Below are positions 1 through 12,600 of a stretch of 64,000 nt of DNA, piece by piece. Each line of letters begins with the position of its first letter. Position 1 is the stretch's first letter. The stretch lies in contig OZ025280.1 in assembly GCA_964019165.1 (NCBI GenBank), positions 7,620,428-7,684,427 on the forward strand. Direction: 5' to 3'. A model generated the notes under the pieces. The model did not search any database, was not told the origin of the DNA, and saw only the letters and a program-made list of their open reading frames with translations. This DNA comes from Mastigias papua. Lineage: Eukaryota; Cnidaria; Scyphozoa; Rhizostomeae; Mastigiidae. The translations under genes and the position numbers were made by a program.

Positions 1-1242
1 AGTCTTCCATGCATTTAGGAAAGAGCTAATTATATCCCTTGCTCTTTTGTTCTCTTCATTGCCATTTGTTTTCACTGTTATTCTGTTTGCAGTTTCCAAC
101 GCCTTGCCAGTGAAGCCTATTCCCGAAATGAAATATGGGATTAGTTAGTGGAAGTGAAGAAAACCATCAGTGTCGTACTGAAATGCTTCCTGGTATAATT
201 CACAAGTGAACAAAAATGAGCATAATCAGATGTATATTGAAACTGAAATGTCAGGGGGAAATCTACGGCAGATTGGTTATTTTTGTTACATAGGTACCTA
301 GTATATTTTTGGGTGAGCGAAGAGTCCAAAGTGGAATACGTGGTATGTCTGCCTACTCATGTAATATGATAGGTATATAACAGTGGTATTATTGGACTCC
401 AAGATACCCAGGTAGAAAGATGGCCATGCATGCCGGATAGCACGAAAACTATCGTCTTATATTTTTAACGTATCCAATACGGTGCTTTTCTATAACTAAA
501 TCACATATAAAATTAGCATTAGAGCCCTTTTCGATATCCTAGTCTGTCTGCGGGCCTCCTGGTATAACATTCAATATATGGAACTTAACACTTGAGCAAA
601 AATTTATAACTACGTCACTGAGTGGCAAGAGCCTGTTCTTCTAGAATGGACCTTATTTTTAGCAAGTGAATTTTGCATTGTTATATATAACAATGCGATG
701 CTGTTAAAAATGTGCCCAGGATTCAATATTTAAAATCTCGGAAAATTCAAATGATCCCAGATCCCAGAATAAATGAGCATAGCAATAGATGTACTAATCA
801 AGAAACAATCTTTTCAACTATACATGAATGGGCTTCCTAAACTACATGTTTTATCTACATTTCTAGATGAAAACACTGCTCGGCTATAAATTTAAATGCG
901 AATTTAATTTCGTATTTGCAAATATCTTGCATAGTATTATCATGAGAAGATCTGATGGAAGAGTCAAACTTGTAATACAAATAGCATAGAAATACCGCTG
1001 CTGTGTTCTCTATCAGACATAGCGTTTCAATATTTTGCAGATGAATCAAATCAGCTTATAAGAATTTCCTGAATAATGGTCGCAAAGGAAGAGCTCAGCT
1101 TGATACGTAGAATGTTGCGTAACACTTGCAACTACATGAATAGACGTGCATGTGATGCATCATAACATAGTATAAACCATAATTACTTACCATAACTAAA
1201 TACGAAGATCAACACAATCGTTGCTATGCGTAAGAATCCCAT
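1..1242 (-). CDS. G1: secreted-protein gene, 5' part only (two exons, runs off the window)
   Basis: Exon 1 (1242-1191, 52 nt) codes a 17-residue hydrophobic start, MGFLRIATIVLIFVFSY, and ends in phase 1 at a strong GTAAGT donor. Exon 2 starts at 116 after an AG acceptor, gives G|GC at the junction, and stays open for 38 codons to base 1, so the 3' end lies outside the window. The visible mature part is hydrophilic and helix-prone (ALETANRI, RARDIISSFLNAW). An AG acceptor (TTTTATTTTGCAG) lies just upstream of the ATG, suggesting a 5'UTR intron. The signal-peptide exon with a phase-1 junction is the plan shared by the neighbouring genes. No known family recognised. The signal exon is convincing; the exon 2 acceptor is only moderate. 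Confidence 0.5.
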
Positions 1243-3813
1243 TCTCGTTCTATATATAGGTATCTCTGCAAAATAAAAGTAATTTCCTTTGTTATAAATT
1301 GCAATCAGTAATAGACGGATTAAATTGTTCATATAAGGAGCAACAGCTGCCAAATATAGCGTTGTACACCTTACTCTTCTATGCTACCAATCAGATCAAT
1401 CAGAATTTAATCAATATAATTACGAATTACATCAAATTCATTACCTTGTTACAGTATTTGATTTTCCATTAAAACTCGCATTATCCCGATAGAAGATATA
1501 TACATAGTAGCAGTGTAAAGGCAGTTACTATTATGTGTACACATGTAAATACATTTGCCCAGTGGCTGCCTTGGTAATTTCTACCCATGAAGTCTAATTT
1601 GATCACTAAAAATAGTTAACTGTAGTTCTTTTCTCGATTTGTTGAATTTTCATCGATAATACTTAATGATCGTGGTTTTAAATGGAATACAACTGAATTT
1701 ACTACTCACAGATTTAGCAAGCTCCTCTTTTCAGCATTGTATGCACATTCCAGTTTTATTTTCTTACCAAGAACCCTACAAAACGTTTACTTTTTTGAGT
1801 TTCCGTTAATTTGATACACAGTTCTCTGCTAACTCTTCCTAATTAGACATATGAACTATAGTCTGTTTGGCTTCAAGCCTAATCAGATTATCTCATTCGT
1901 TTACAAAATCTCAATCAAGGAACCAGTTGCAAGACTAGGTCTCAATACAGTCAGTGAATTTTTCATAAACAAACCCAGGAATTAGGCAAATCTGGTCAAA
2001 CCTATCGCCCTATGTTCCTTTATTTCAAGAATTGTTATATCAACAGTACCATTAATTTAATGACCGGAAAAAGGAACTGGGGCATTTCTAAATTGCGTTT
2101 GATGCCTCTGCATTTAGTCCGGTAAGGAACGAACAAATTGCTATTTGAAAACCTTGGTTTTAAAACATACTGCTGATTATTTCACGAAATTGTTCATTGA
2201 TATGCATTCCTCCTTTTTTAAACAGGAGTGAATCATATTTTTATAAATCACTAAAATTTTTGAGTTCACGTATTGTTTTCTCATAGCAGAGTCCACAGTT
2301 AGCTGCTGCTCTCCTGTTTCTCTGGATACATTCGATATCGATATTCTTTAAATGCGCACGCATAGTAGCTGGATCGCAACACTGAGATATGACACTGGAC
2401 ATGAACGACGCGCAATGTAAATTTCTATGGATGTTACTTGTAAACTCGAACAGACTTTCAATAAAGAATGTAGAAATTGCACTATCATTTCGACAATTTT
2501 TTTACGGAATTCTATGTCAGGGAATATGAGGAACTAGCCATATTGTTTTGAACAAAACCAAATCATTCTTAATCGGTATAATTTAAACAGGCTACCAGCC
2601 ACCCCGTTATTATTCGCATGTTTAACTGTGCATTGATCTGTACCATGGATTGTAAGTTCTCCATCAGTCATCTATACAGTAGGATCTGTATGACCTGTCT
2701 CATTTATATGACCATTGCAATGTAACCTGCATGGTAACTGCTTCACTGCATGCTTTTCCAATCAAAGACACGGACTGGTAAATCCTTTGTGCATGAGTAC
2801 AAGGAGTGCTGATAAGTATAGGTAAGGTTATCTGAAGAGAATAAGTACATCCAATTATTGAAGTACTAATTAAATCTAATCAGAAGAAATTCTTGTTCAT
2901 TTCTTTAATTGAATGATTGGCTCATTTGGTGATTTGTATACTTTCATGATTGGTTACTTTCACTAATTGGCTGAGATTAGTGATTGGTTGAACATTCAAT
3001 GAATGGCTGAGTTTACTGACTGGACTCAAGAGAAGATATATCTCGCATCAAACAGCTATTTCTACCACTATTTAGATGTTCAATGAAAATGGACTTTTCA
3101 GTTTATAGAAGATTGAAGCTATACCGAATTTCATATTTTGCTAAAATAGCTCGGAGTAGCGTGTGCCATTGAGCCTAGTTGTTGTTCATTTTGCTGGAGG
3201 CTGAACCTCAAGTTCAGGTGGCGTATGATTTCTTTGAGATGTTCAATCATTGTTTGTTATCAAATCACGAGGACACCTGTCACTAACCTGTAAATCAATC
3301 ACGTTGCTACCCTCTCTCTCTTTTAACAACGAATAAATCACTATATCAAGAAATTTATCGTAATAACAAACGTGAAGATTGTCTGTTTCGGCTCTCGATG
3401 ATCACAGCTTAAGTTCATTTGTGTTTCTAGACGTGTAGGAATGGATTTTGAAAGGAGAAGAGGAGCGTAAGTGAGACGAACCATTAGATCATCGCTTGCC
3501 AAAAGCAATAATGCTTTATCGAAGGTAAGATAACATTGTTCAACAAATCTAATCTTTTGATACTTGCTCTGCACTTACACTTACAGTAGAATTCCGCTAT
3601 CATCGAGTATCACTGAAACTACCTGAGAATTATCAGACTTAATTGCAATTTCTGATAGCTATGAAATAGGCCCAATGTGTCATCTTTTTAAAACCAAAAT
3701 TTCGATCACGTTGTAGCATCTGCCCTGTACGATATCTAATCTTTCTTAGCTAACTTCAGGGGCAGATCCACACAGAGATTAAAGAGACTTCAGCTGTGGT
3801 CGCAGTTTACGGG
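1243..3813. other. AT-rich intergenic stretch
   Basis: About 2.6 kb upstream of G1 with only short, unconvincing reading frames. No RNA gene, inverted repeat or recognisable transposon was seen. It may hold the G1 promoter. Confidence 0.4.
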
Positions 3814-4106
3814 TTATGGATATGGTATTTTGTCATTTTGGAAATGTTTCCCATAAGTACAAGTGTAATACCGAGAGAAAATTTTCGAACAGGGGAGCTG
3901 TTCCGGGTCGAAAGCAGTGCTGTAAATGCTATTGAGTCTAGTGTTCTCCTCCACCAAAGCATCTGGAAAATACAAGGAGTTGCTTTGCTCCTTCTTTACT
4001 GTAAACTTTAGAGCTGGATGTAATAAGTTGAGGTTTTTATGAAAACGATCACATCCCAGCTCGGAGACAAAGATGAAGCAAGCACCGTTGACATATCGAA
4101 AGTAGA
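3814..4106 (-). mobile_element. Penelope-like retroelement fragment, inverted copy (RT 3' part)
   Basis: The minus strand reads a reverse-transcriptase 3' region typical of Penelope-like elements: FRYVNGACFIF, a degenerate form of the FRYVDDxFxIF catalytic block with both aspartates lost, then LNLLHPALKFTVKKEQSNS, which fits the usual block after the YVDD motif. Bases 3954-4106 are repeated perfectly and inverted at 4126-4278. The reading is broken and cannot encode an active enzyme. Family assignment is from remembered consensus; the part before 3954 is less clear. Confidence 0.6.
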
Positions 4107-4278
4107 CTCGCCGCAAAATCTGGTATCTACTTTCGATATGTCAACGGTGCTTGCTTCATCTTTGTCTCCGAGCTGGGATGTGATCGTTTTCATAAAAACC
4201 TCAACTTATTACATCCAGCTCTAAAGTTTACAGTAAAGAAGGAGCAAAGCAACTCCTTGTATTTTCCAGATGCTTTGG
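3954..4278. repeat. Perfect 153-bp inverted repeat (palindrome) with 19-nt spacer
   Basis: Arms 3954-4106 and 4126-4278 were compared base by base as reverse complements and are identical over 153 bp; symmetry stops just outside (3953 and 4279 do not pair). The spacer is 4107-4125. Both arms are Penelope-like RT sequence, so this is two truncated copies placed head to head. If transcribed it would form a long double-stranded hairpin. Confidence 0.9.
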
Positions 4279-4960
4279 AGAAGAAGGAGGGCGCTTGACT
4301 TTTCACCAGCGTTTGTAGGACACCAACGCTTACTAGTAGATACACACGTTAGAAGTCCTTTGTCCAATAGCAAGAAAGATTAGATTTAATTCATAAGGCA
4401 TTTCACGAAGCATGTATGATTTGCTCAAAAACTAAATTAAGCTCCGAGCTAGACAGATTCGACAACTCCTGTATTGACAAGGGATATCCAAAAGCTGTCC
4501 TTCTTTCTTCTATCAGGGAAAAACTAGCCAACTTTTCATCAGAACAACCATTTGGCCTTGAAAGTGCCCTGTATACCTAAAATTGCCCTGTATCGAAAAT
4601 GCGGAAACTTGGACAACCAACTTGATAGCACCATGGCATCTGGTTTCTATTATGTGAAGACTCGTGTGGCTTACAATACTAGGATCATGCTACCATCTGC
4701 AAAAACGGATAACGTTCCTACCACCCGAAAAGTATTGTAGTCTTACAAAATTTAGTGTGGATTCAAAGCTCTGTACATAGGACGCACTATGCAGCGACTG
4801 GCGGATAGAAAGAAAAACATTTTCCCGCAAGCATCAAGAATAGAAACAATGCAATGAGAGAGCAGCCGCCTCGTTTGTGTAAAATCTCTAATTCTCAAAT
4901 GAAATGTGAGCCGGGAAAAGTTCAACATTTTAGAATAAATCCAGAACGCACAAAACACAT
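4126..4960 (+). mobile_element. Penelope-like retroelement fragment with GIY-YIG remnant
   Basis: On the plus strand, broken by stops and frame changes, are blocks in the order found in Penelope-like elements: the RT tail (LHPALKFTVKKEQ, 4126-4278), a segment with AFHEACMICSKTKLSSELD and KGYPKAVL (about 4400-4500), then MLPSAKTDNVPTTRK (about 4689-4735), followed by ALYIGRTMQRLADRKKN (about 4769-4820), which fits a GIY-YIG endonuclease core. RT plus GIY-YIG is the hallmark of this class. The copy is dead. Part of it overlaps the palindrome described separately. Confidence 0.7.
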
Positions 4961-5346
4961 ACAAACTGTTATTTTTGGATCTGTGGGCAAGTAATATTCT
5001 CCTTTCAGTTCAGTGTTTTGGAATCAGCTTGCATAACGACGTAAAACCCAACCTTGTGTAAGCAAAAAGATTTCATGTTCCCTTTTTGACTCTTCCAGTA
5101 AGCAATGGTGAATAGGTGCCTTTTTGACAATCATATTACCAGCTGGACGCAGTAAGCATCATATCACCTCAATCTATCCGCATCTGGCTTTAATTTCAGG
5201 TTCCCCTTTCTGTGGTTTCAGACTCCGACGCGTGCCGAACGAGAAAAACCCTTTCAGTATGCGTAAAGAATTCTCCCACTGTTTTGAGCTAAGATTGTTC
5301 GTTAAATGGTATTGATTTACTTATAATCAAAATATTATGTGTCTTA

Positions 5347-7872
5347 ATGAGTTCTCTCAATTTCAGACAGTGCAAATTGGTCAGTATAGTACTCATCTCT
5401 ACATTGGTTCCATCACTTGTGTTAGGTATATTTTTACACAAATTGTTGTATCTTCTTATGCTAATTTATGCATTTACGAAGTTCAAGAAGTTGGTTTCTC
5501 AGTTTCATTATCTGCTACCAGGACTTTGCTCGACATTTTAACAGTTATTACTACAAAGAGCACACATTGCTAAAGCAACAATGCTGGTAGATCCGTCTTT
5601 TCCATGGCACCTTATGATGTTCTTTACCTAAGAGATACTAAACAATTGCATGGTTATTTCATTTTAATTTTATGCCCATTTTTAATTTTTCAAACATGAT
5701 AGTACCCTTCAGTCGACGACTACTTCGCATACGACTGTTTTGCATCTTTCGTTTTGGGAAACTCACCTGTAATCTTTAACACCAGAGGACACTTTAAGCT
5801 AGTTACGTTTACTATTGACTATATAATGAATTTTCAACTTTTCTGGATATTTTTCAGCTTATCAAAGCCAAGTTAACTCCAGAGTAAAGTTTTTAAATAT
5901 TTATAGTATTTTGCATAGTGAAGGTAGTGTAATGCAAATATGGCGATAAACCTGTTTGACTTTTTCTACACGTCTTGCTTTGTATACCTCGAATTGCAAG
6001 GAATTTTATTTGAGGCGAATGACTTACAACCAATCTTTTGAGTGAGATATGTTTGAAAGTATCCGAGGGCATGTCGCTATAGAGCAATGGTGAAAAGGAG
6101 AGTGAATGGTATTCTGTAAAGCAAAGAAGATTCGCAATCCCATCAGTTTCCAATTTAGCAAGAAAAGAAGAGTCTCTAAAATCATTGAGAAAAGCTATCT
6201 TGAGCTGAATTAAGATATTTTTTGAAAGAAAATAGTGGCAAGATACTGGAATACCCCCAAGCCGCTAACATATCCGATTATCTCTTTCCTCGCACGTTGT
6301 GGCATGATTTTGTTGCATGAACCAATGCTATTGTAGATGAAAGTGCTGAGAACGATTAGCATCATAAGTAACTCTAACAAAAGATATACCTCTGACACTA
6401 AGACAAATTTGTAAAATGATTGCTTCATAACTGCTTTCAAATCCTGTTCGGACGCTCTGCCAACTTTACAGCTCCGTTTCAAAAGGAAATGCCGATGTAT
6501 TGCATGACTACTACTGGCGTTTTTCAATTATCTTTGCTAGAGTTCGACTGATCAAAGTTGCATTCAACATTTCGCTTAGATGCCACATTAATCTTAATCA
6601 GTGAGATAAATCGGTAGCTAATTCAATAGTTATGTTGACTTTTCTTGGGACAGCATTCTCATTATAATTATGAAATTGAGCACACAAACTAGATCTAATC
6701 TTGCATACTCATTACCAAACTTTCTATCCCAGATAATTAAAAACTGATCACCTTAATGTTGGCTTATAGGTAAATCTGTTCACACGAAAGGGCAGCAGAG
6801 AAGTTATATAGATATAGATGTGACAGACCCATTCAAAGTCCCAAAAGCTTCTGAATATATTGATCAGCCTATTCCCAAATATGACAGCTATGGGAACAGG
6901 AAATCAGATGAAAATGATCATTCAATTAATTACAAATTTGACAACATAAAAGTTCAGACTGAAAACAAAGTTGATATTGATGATGGGCTTAATCATAAAG
7001 ACGAACCTAATCATAAAGAAGATGAACGTTACAAACCTGATGATTACCACACGGGCCCTTACAGTCGTCACTTCCATAATGATATGCCTGAAGAAGGGCC
7101 CCAAGTCCCTGTTGATCAAGAAGAAAGTCCAAAAGATCTTGAGCCTGAATCTTTCCATGCTCATGAGCCAGAGTCATCTCACTCCCATGAGCCGGATTCT
7201 TATCACTCGCATGAGCCAGAATCTTTCCATTCACATGAACCGGATTCTTATCACTCGCATGAGCCCGAATCTTACCATTCACATGAATCGGATTCTTATC
7301 ATTCGCATGAGCCCGAATCTTACCATTCACATGAACCAGATTCTTTCCATTCACACGATGAAGAGGATGAACACATGCCAGGAGACAGCAGACACAATGT
7401 ACCAAAAGCTGATTGGAAGCCAGATGATGTTGAATCGATCTCAGAACAAAAAGGCCATGAGGATTCTGGAGCACCTTGGAGAAGTGCTGAAAATGCAGGA
7501 AATGAAGACTATAAGAAACGTGAAGATGGTGAAAGAAACTTTGACCAAAGTGAGGAGGAAGGACATATAGAAGATAGCGAAAGAGATAAAGATCATTATG
7601 GTGGGTGGGAAAGAAAAGAAGAGGATCATGGGAGAGACGATGTGCAGCACTATGGACCACATGATGGACCACATGATGGACCACATGATGGTCAAGGTGA
7701 TGAACTACATGAAAGGGCTCATGACGGACCACATGATTGGCGATCAAGGGAAGAAGAACAGAGGAATGAAGAATCTGAGGATAACTCTAGGGAAAGTGGA
7801 GTAGAGGGTGAATATCTTGATAAAGATTATCAAGGTGAATACAAAAAGGTTTCTTTCCAAAATGAACGCTGA
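5347..7872 (+). CDS. G2: secreted His/Ser/Glu-rich repeat protein, two exons
   Basis: Exon 1 (5347-5425) codes a 26-residue signal peptide (basic start, then VSIVLISTLVPSLVL) ending in phase 1 at G|GTATAT. Exon 2 (6770-7872) follows a TTGGCTTATAG acceptor and stays in frame to TGA, giving about 393 residues. The mature protein is acidic and low in complexity. Nine copies of an 8-residue unit of type EPxS[YF]HSH cover 7141-7356 (residues about 151-222); GPHD repeats four times near 7654-7695. There is no cysteine framework, membrane segment or recognised domain. His plus acidic repeats could bind metal ions, but that is inference. A second phase-1 acceptor inside exon 2 (before 6813) would shorten it by 14 codons. 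GTG at 6820 looks like a start only if splicing is ignored. Confidence 0.62.
6210..6527 (-). other. Unassigned open frame with two hydrophobic stretches, inside G2 intron
   Basis: A 105-codon open frame carries two long hydrophobic segments (around VYLLLELLMMLIVLSTFIY and EIIGYVSGLGVFQYLATIFF) separated by a basic loop. This could be a decayed or isolated exon of a multi-pass membrane protein, or chance in AT-rich DNA. No convincing partner exon was found on either side. Low confidence. Confidence 0.2.
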
Positions 7873-8540
7873 GAAGGAGTATTCAACTTTATCTATTAGT
7901 TGTACTTACATTAGATAGCATGTGAAGTTTCTTCAGAATCAACTGTTGTATGAAGGGATATTTTATAACATTAAATTTTGTATGTCATTAAACAAAGTTT
8001 GTGACATTGCTGATACGGTACTCTTATAAAGATGACCTAATGATCAAATGCATCCTAACCTCACTTTTGCAATTTAGATGCTCTCTATGAACTCTCTTTC
8101 AATTATGTTTTTAGAACCTGTTCGTTTGCTTGTAACATTACCTACTGTATTTCTAATGAAACTCTGCACATTCAACTTATCAATATAATTACATTTCATT
8201 CTCTAATGCTCAAGAGCAACAAAATGTTTATGTTAATACATATCTTCTATAATTTCAAAATACCCAGGGATGTCCATACTTTTTATTTTACTTTACGTCG
8301 AGTTTTAGTTTTAAGATATTATACTTTCCTCGCGCAAATATGTATTTATTTGGCTTTCATTTTCACAATTTGCTTACTCAATGATAATTGGACCCTTCAC
8401 AATTTCCGACTATCAAGTAGTGGCAAGATTTTTTCAATTTACTAACGAGATTTAACCTGTATATTTATTACAGGGCAAACATTTTTTTATTTTTTTAATA
8501 TGCTCATAAATCAGTGTAAAATACAAATAATACGAAGGTG
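7873..8540. other. G2 3' flank, AT-rich
   Basis: No gene seen. An ATTAAA variant polyadenylation signal near 7970 could end the G2 transcript. The rest is low-complexity AT-rich sequence up to the LINE fragment. Confidence 0.35.
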
Positions 8541-9690
8541 CCACAGGGAGTATGGAACTACATAACAGCCCTGTGGCATTGAACAGTTGATATCAATGTA
8601 TTACAAATCCTGTAGAACAGACCAAGACGCCTGCTCCATCGACAGAGGTTGAGCGATACCCACCCCAGTACATCATAGAGCTTCTCGAGTGATGTGCTTC
8701 TCCAAGCTCCAGATACTGCCAACGCAGCCAGATATTGAACTCTTCCCAGCTGCTCCATTCGATTATTCAATGAATTATGTTGGCAATAATCAAGGTATTG
8801 TTGATTCAACAGTTTATACATTTCAATGAGAATTTCCCAATCAATGACGTAGATAGAAGGCGCAGCATTCCGATTCCTTTTCTGGATTTAGAAATAGCTG
8901 CCTGAATATGATCAGAGAAGGACAATTTTGCTTCTAGAACGAACGTAAATTGTTTTTCTGTGTAACATTCACTACTGGGGTGTCATTAAACAGGATTGTG
9001 GAGTGGTCAACTAGGGCCCTTTCCTTTGTGAAGGTAACTTCAACTGCTTGCTTGCTTGGATCAGGCTTAAGGGACATGCGTCAGTTATGCGTCCACCTAT
9101 TGATAATATCTAGGTCATGATTTATTCCAAGAGCGGCTCTGTTGGGATCGTATACAACTGTGAAGAGTCATATATCATCAGCGAAGAGCGTAAAATTGAG
9201 GCTTAAATTATCATTCAAGTCGCTTATGTAGACCAGAAAGAACAAGGGCCCTACAATTGAGCCCTGTGGAATACCGGCTGTTGTGTCTCCCCATTTGGAA
9301 GTTTTGCCATTTAAAACTGTACATTGTATGCGATTTCCGAGAAAGCTTTGATCAAAAGGAGCAATTCACCGGATAAACCATATTATCGACGAAACTCAAA
9401 AATAGGGCCTTCATATCACACTATCCAACGCTTTGGGCGTATCAGGATATACTGAATAAACATCAAGTGGGGGGTTGCAGTCGAATGCTGTGAAGATTGT
9501 GTGGACTACTGATAGTAACTGATTTAGTGTTGAATCACCAGGGCGGAACCCTGACTGGTTAAGATTTACCAGTTTATTTGAGATTAGGTAATTGTAAAGA
9601 GCATCAAAGATTAACTTCTCTAGTATCTTCTCGAAGATTGGAAGCATAGATTTTGAATGATAGTTGGTTTTCAACTTTTTCGCAACTTTT
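8540..9690 (-). mobile_element. CR1/jockey-like LINE fragment, degenerate reverse transcriptase
   Basis: The minus strand carries non-LTR RT blocks in order: FEKILEKLIFDALYNYLI and QSGFRPGDSTLNQLL (9411-9674, intact 87-codon frame), then GIPQGSIVGPLFFLVYISDL and an LFADD-type catalytic block (about 9300-9170, in other frames), then a C-terminal region with QYLAALAVSGAWRSTS (8558-8821). Frameshifts and stops separate the blocks, so it is a dead 5'-truncated copy. The RT motif order is clear; the exact clade (CR1, L2 or jockey) is not resolved. Confidence 0.8.
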
Positions 9691-12600
9691 TTATGAATTG
9701 GTACCTCATGAGCTCATTTCCTAAAATCCAAGATAAAAATTCATACAGAATAGTAATCACTGTTGTCACCAAGACCAATGCTAAACGATAACTAAACATA
9801 AAGCTAAAAATTTTACCAATTTCTTTCATTATTGATTAATCTGATGTCATTACACTAGTGCTCAGACTTACAATTATGTATCTTGTTAATCTGATGCAAT
9901 TTGATTTACCACGCAACATAGAAATCCTGTCAGTAAATGAAAAATAGTCAAACGGAATTTGATAAGCCTATAATCCAATGTTTGGGACTGCCACTATCTA
10001 TTTATAAAGTTATTAGATACAGGTTTAAGTTTGGTATTTCGTAGGGTAATCGCAGCCTCATAAAACTTGCATAAAACGTCTGTTGATTGACCATTTAACG
10101 GATTAGTTCATCTTATGGGTTTTTGAGCACTACGTAAATTAAAAGGTTACTTATTATTTTTATAAGCCAGACATTATCAAATATAGTCAAATCGGGAATT
10201 TTAGTGGGGTATTGACAAACATCCGGTCTCTAATAAAATTTCATGCTGACCTTGGCTCGATTTGGGAGAGCATTGTCTTACTGAAAACTACTAAGCTTCG
10301 AACCTTGGTCAAACATAATACATGCTTACCGACTGCGGCAACTTGGAAGAACCGTAACGCACTATCTGGCATACATTCTATTCCTGTAAATGACTGGCTT
10401 TCCAAAGTGGAACACTACTACTGTTCACCTTTACCGTAATGGTCCATAACTATAGGGAACCGACAATTGTTGACTTGCACAATAGTGGACTATTACTACA
10501 GTGGACCATCAATATTCTCAAGGCACTTAGACATATGTAAACATTCCCTTTATTTGAGTAATTCCATGTATCCATTCAGTTAAATATGCAGAATAAAGCA
10601 ATTTGACAGCTCATTCTTTGAAAATCAAAGTATTCCTTCATAAATTGAATTAAAGAATGACCACTTGACCAAATTTCAGCCTTTGGGCCCAATGAAATGG
10701 AATTCCCTGCTTACAATAAAGTACTTGAGAAAATAGTCAATAAAAATAATTATTGTTCAAAAGTCAGCAGATAGTATTATAAATTTATGTGAAAGAGCTA
10801 TAAAAATGGCCATACTATTTAAATAGTAGGTGTATTTTAAATAAATTAAACATTTTCTATATTTATTTGTATTTCTGTTGCGACACAATAGTGAAAAACC
10901 AATACTATCATAAGAAACTATTCAAACGTCAAAGGCGCCATATGAAATTCATTAGTGCACCTTGGAAGTGCATTAATCATACTGTCCAAATCGGGATGGA
11001 AGCTCATCTTCTGTTAATGACATAGCATCAAACCTCTTGGAAATTATATGCCTTTCAATACTCTGTTTAATCCTAAATGTCATTTGATCATAGCAAATAG
11101 AGTTTGACAAAGTAGTTGCGCAGAGATAGGAATATGAGACGTGTTAGGGGTCTTATCTTGTTACAGGCACTAGCTTCTAAATCAGTCCGGCTGACCATTA
11201 GAGAATAGATTAATAGCCTCCACTTGTAATGAACATTTCTTATGCAATCTGTTTTCTGAAGTCAGCACAGGCTATAGATATCAATCAATTATTGGTATCT
11301 TGTTAAATCACATTCATTAGGATATGAATTCAGTTTTATAGCATAATTCAGCGTAAGAATTGATTCATTTGTAGCTATAACGTTCTTCTGCGATTTTTCT
11401 GTATATTACACAACATTTCAACTATTCTGTTGATTCAATGGCCATTTTTGGAAAAGTGAAACACCCCCATGAACGCACAAACCTCGTAATAGATTATCGC
11501 TGCGTTACATTCTAACGCTCTTTCATACTAGCTGAATTATTCTTTGCAGAAATGCACGGCATACTCGGCTAACTTCCACGAGCAATTCTTGTATGAAATT
11601 TTTATTTGCTCGTGTATATGAAGGCAAATTCCAATTTTTCATATGAAAAGTGTACTTGTTAAGAAACTGGCATGATGTTAATGTTTGAACAAGCGTAACT
11701 ATCATATGAAAAATTTTCAGATGTGATAATTGCTCTTGTAAACAGCTTGACCATTAAACTTGCAAGTGCTAGTGAATCCAAGACCTCCAAACCCTCGCAT
11801 CAAGCACGGCCGGGCTCACGGCCGGGCTCCTCACTCAGCCAATCGTTGATACTCCTGATGCCTGCCAGTAGGGTGTTTTGGCATAGCTAGGACACATCAA
11901 TACCTTTTGAAGCTCTCCAATGTTGTGAAAGTTTGTGGAAGTAAAAGTCACAGAAGTACAACAAACGAAGCTAGCCTTCAATTACTGCCGATCGTTAGGA
12001 AAGTGAACAAGTATCAAGAAGCCTTACTGGTGTACACAGGCAAATAGCAAATATACTTGTGAATAAAATAATTTTGGAATAGAGCCGGTTGACATCTACT
12101 CAAGCAAGGAAACTTGTCGTAGAAAATTGTCATAAAGAATTGGTCGAGGAACTTAGAGTTTACTCATGTTTTATTTTATGTTAAAGCTTCCTAGTGGCAT
12201 ATTCTAGAAGCAAGGAGAGCAAAAATTAATTATAGGCATCTATTCAAAAATGCATCTTCTCTTAGAAAGCAATGTGTTGAAAACCCAGCGGTGTGCATTT
12301 TGCACCTATATATTTAAAGAAACAATGCCTATCAATCAACTCATGACAGGATTCTCTATATTAAGGCCGAAATACACAGTCCTTTCTTACAAGAATTCAC
12401 AAGTTTTCACCTATTAGCCAAATAGGAGTAGGTCAATTTGATGAGTGATGGGTGTTTACAAGATCCTCTTGTTCCTTTGTTGCTCCCTAAATAGATAGAG
12501 AAGTACGGACGATTGGTGTTTTCATATACACAATAATATGCTATTTCTCTTGTTATTTTCGTTCTTGTCATCATGGGAAAACCAACACAAAGTATATGTG

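Noticed and set aside
4008..4224. Two identical short proteins on opposite strands
   Set aside because: Consequence of the perfect palindrome, not two genes; the real coding content is the Penelope-like RT in another frame.
6820..6822. GTG as the start of G2
   Set aside because: In a eukaryote it is better explained as an internal Val codon; the spliced model supplies an ATG and a signal peptide.
7007..7747. 246-codon His-rich frame on the minus strand
   Set aside because: Antisense shadow of the G2 repeats; the plus strand has a signal-peptide exon with a fitting splice phase.
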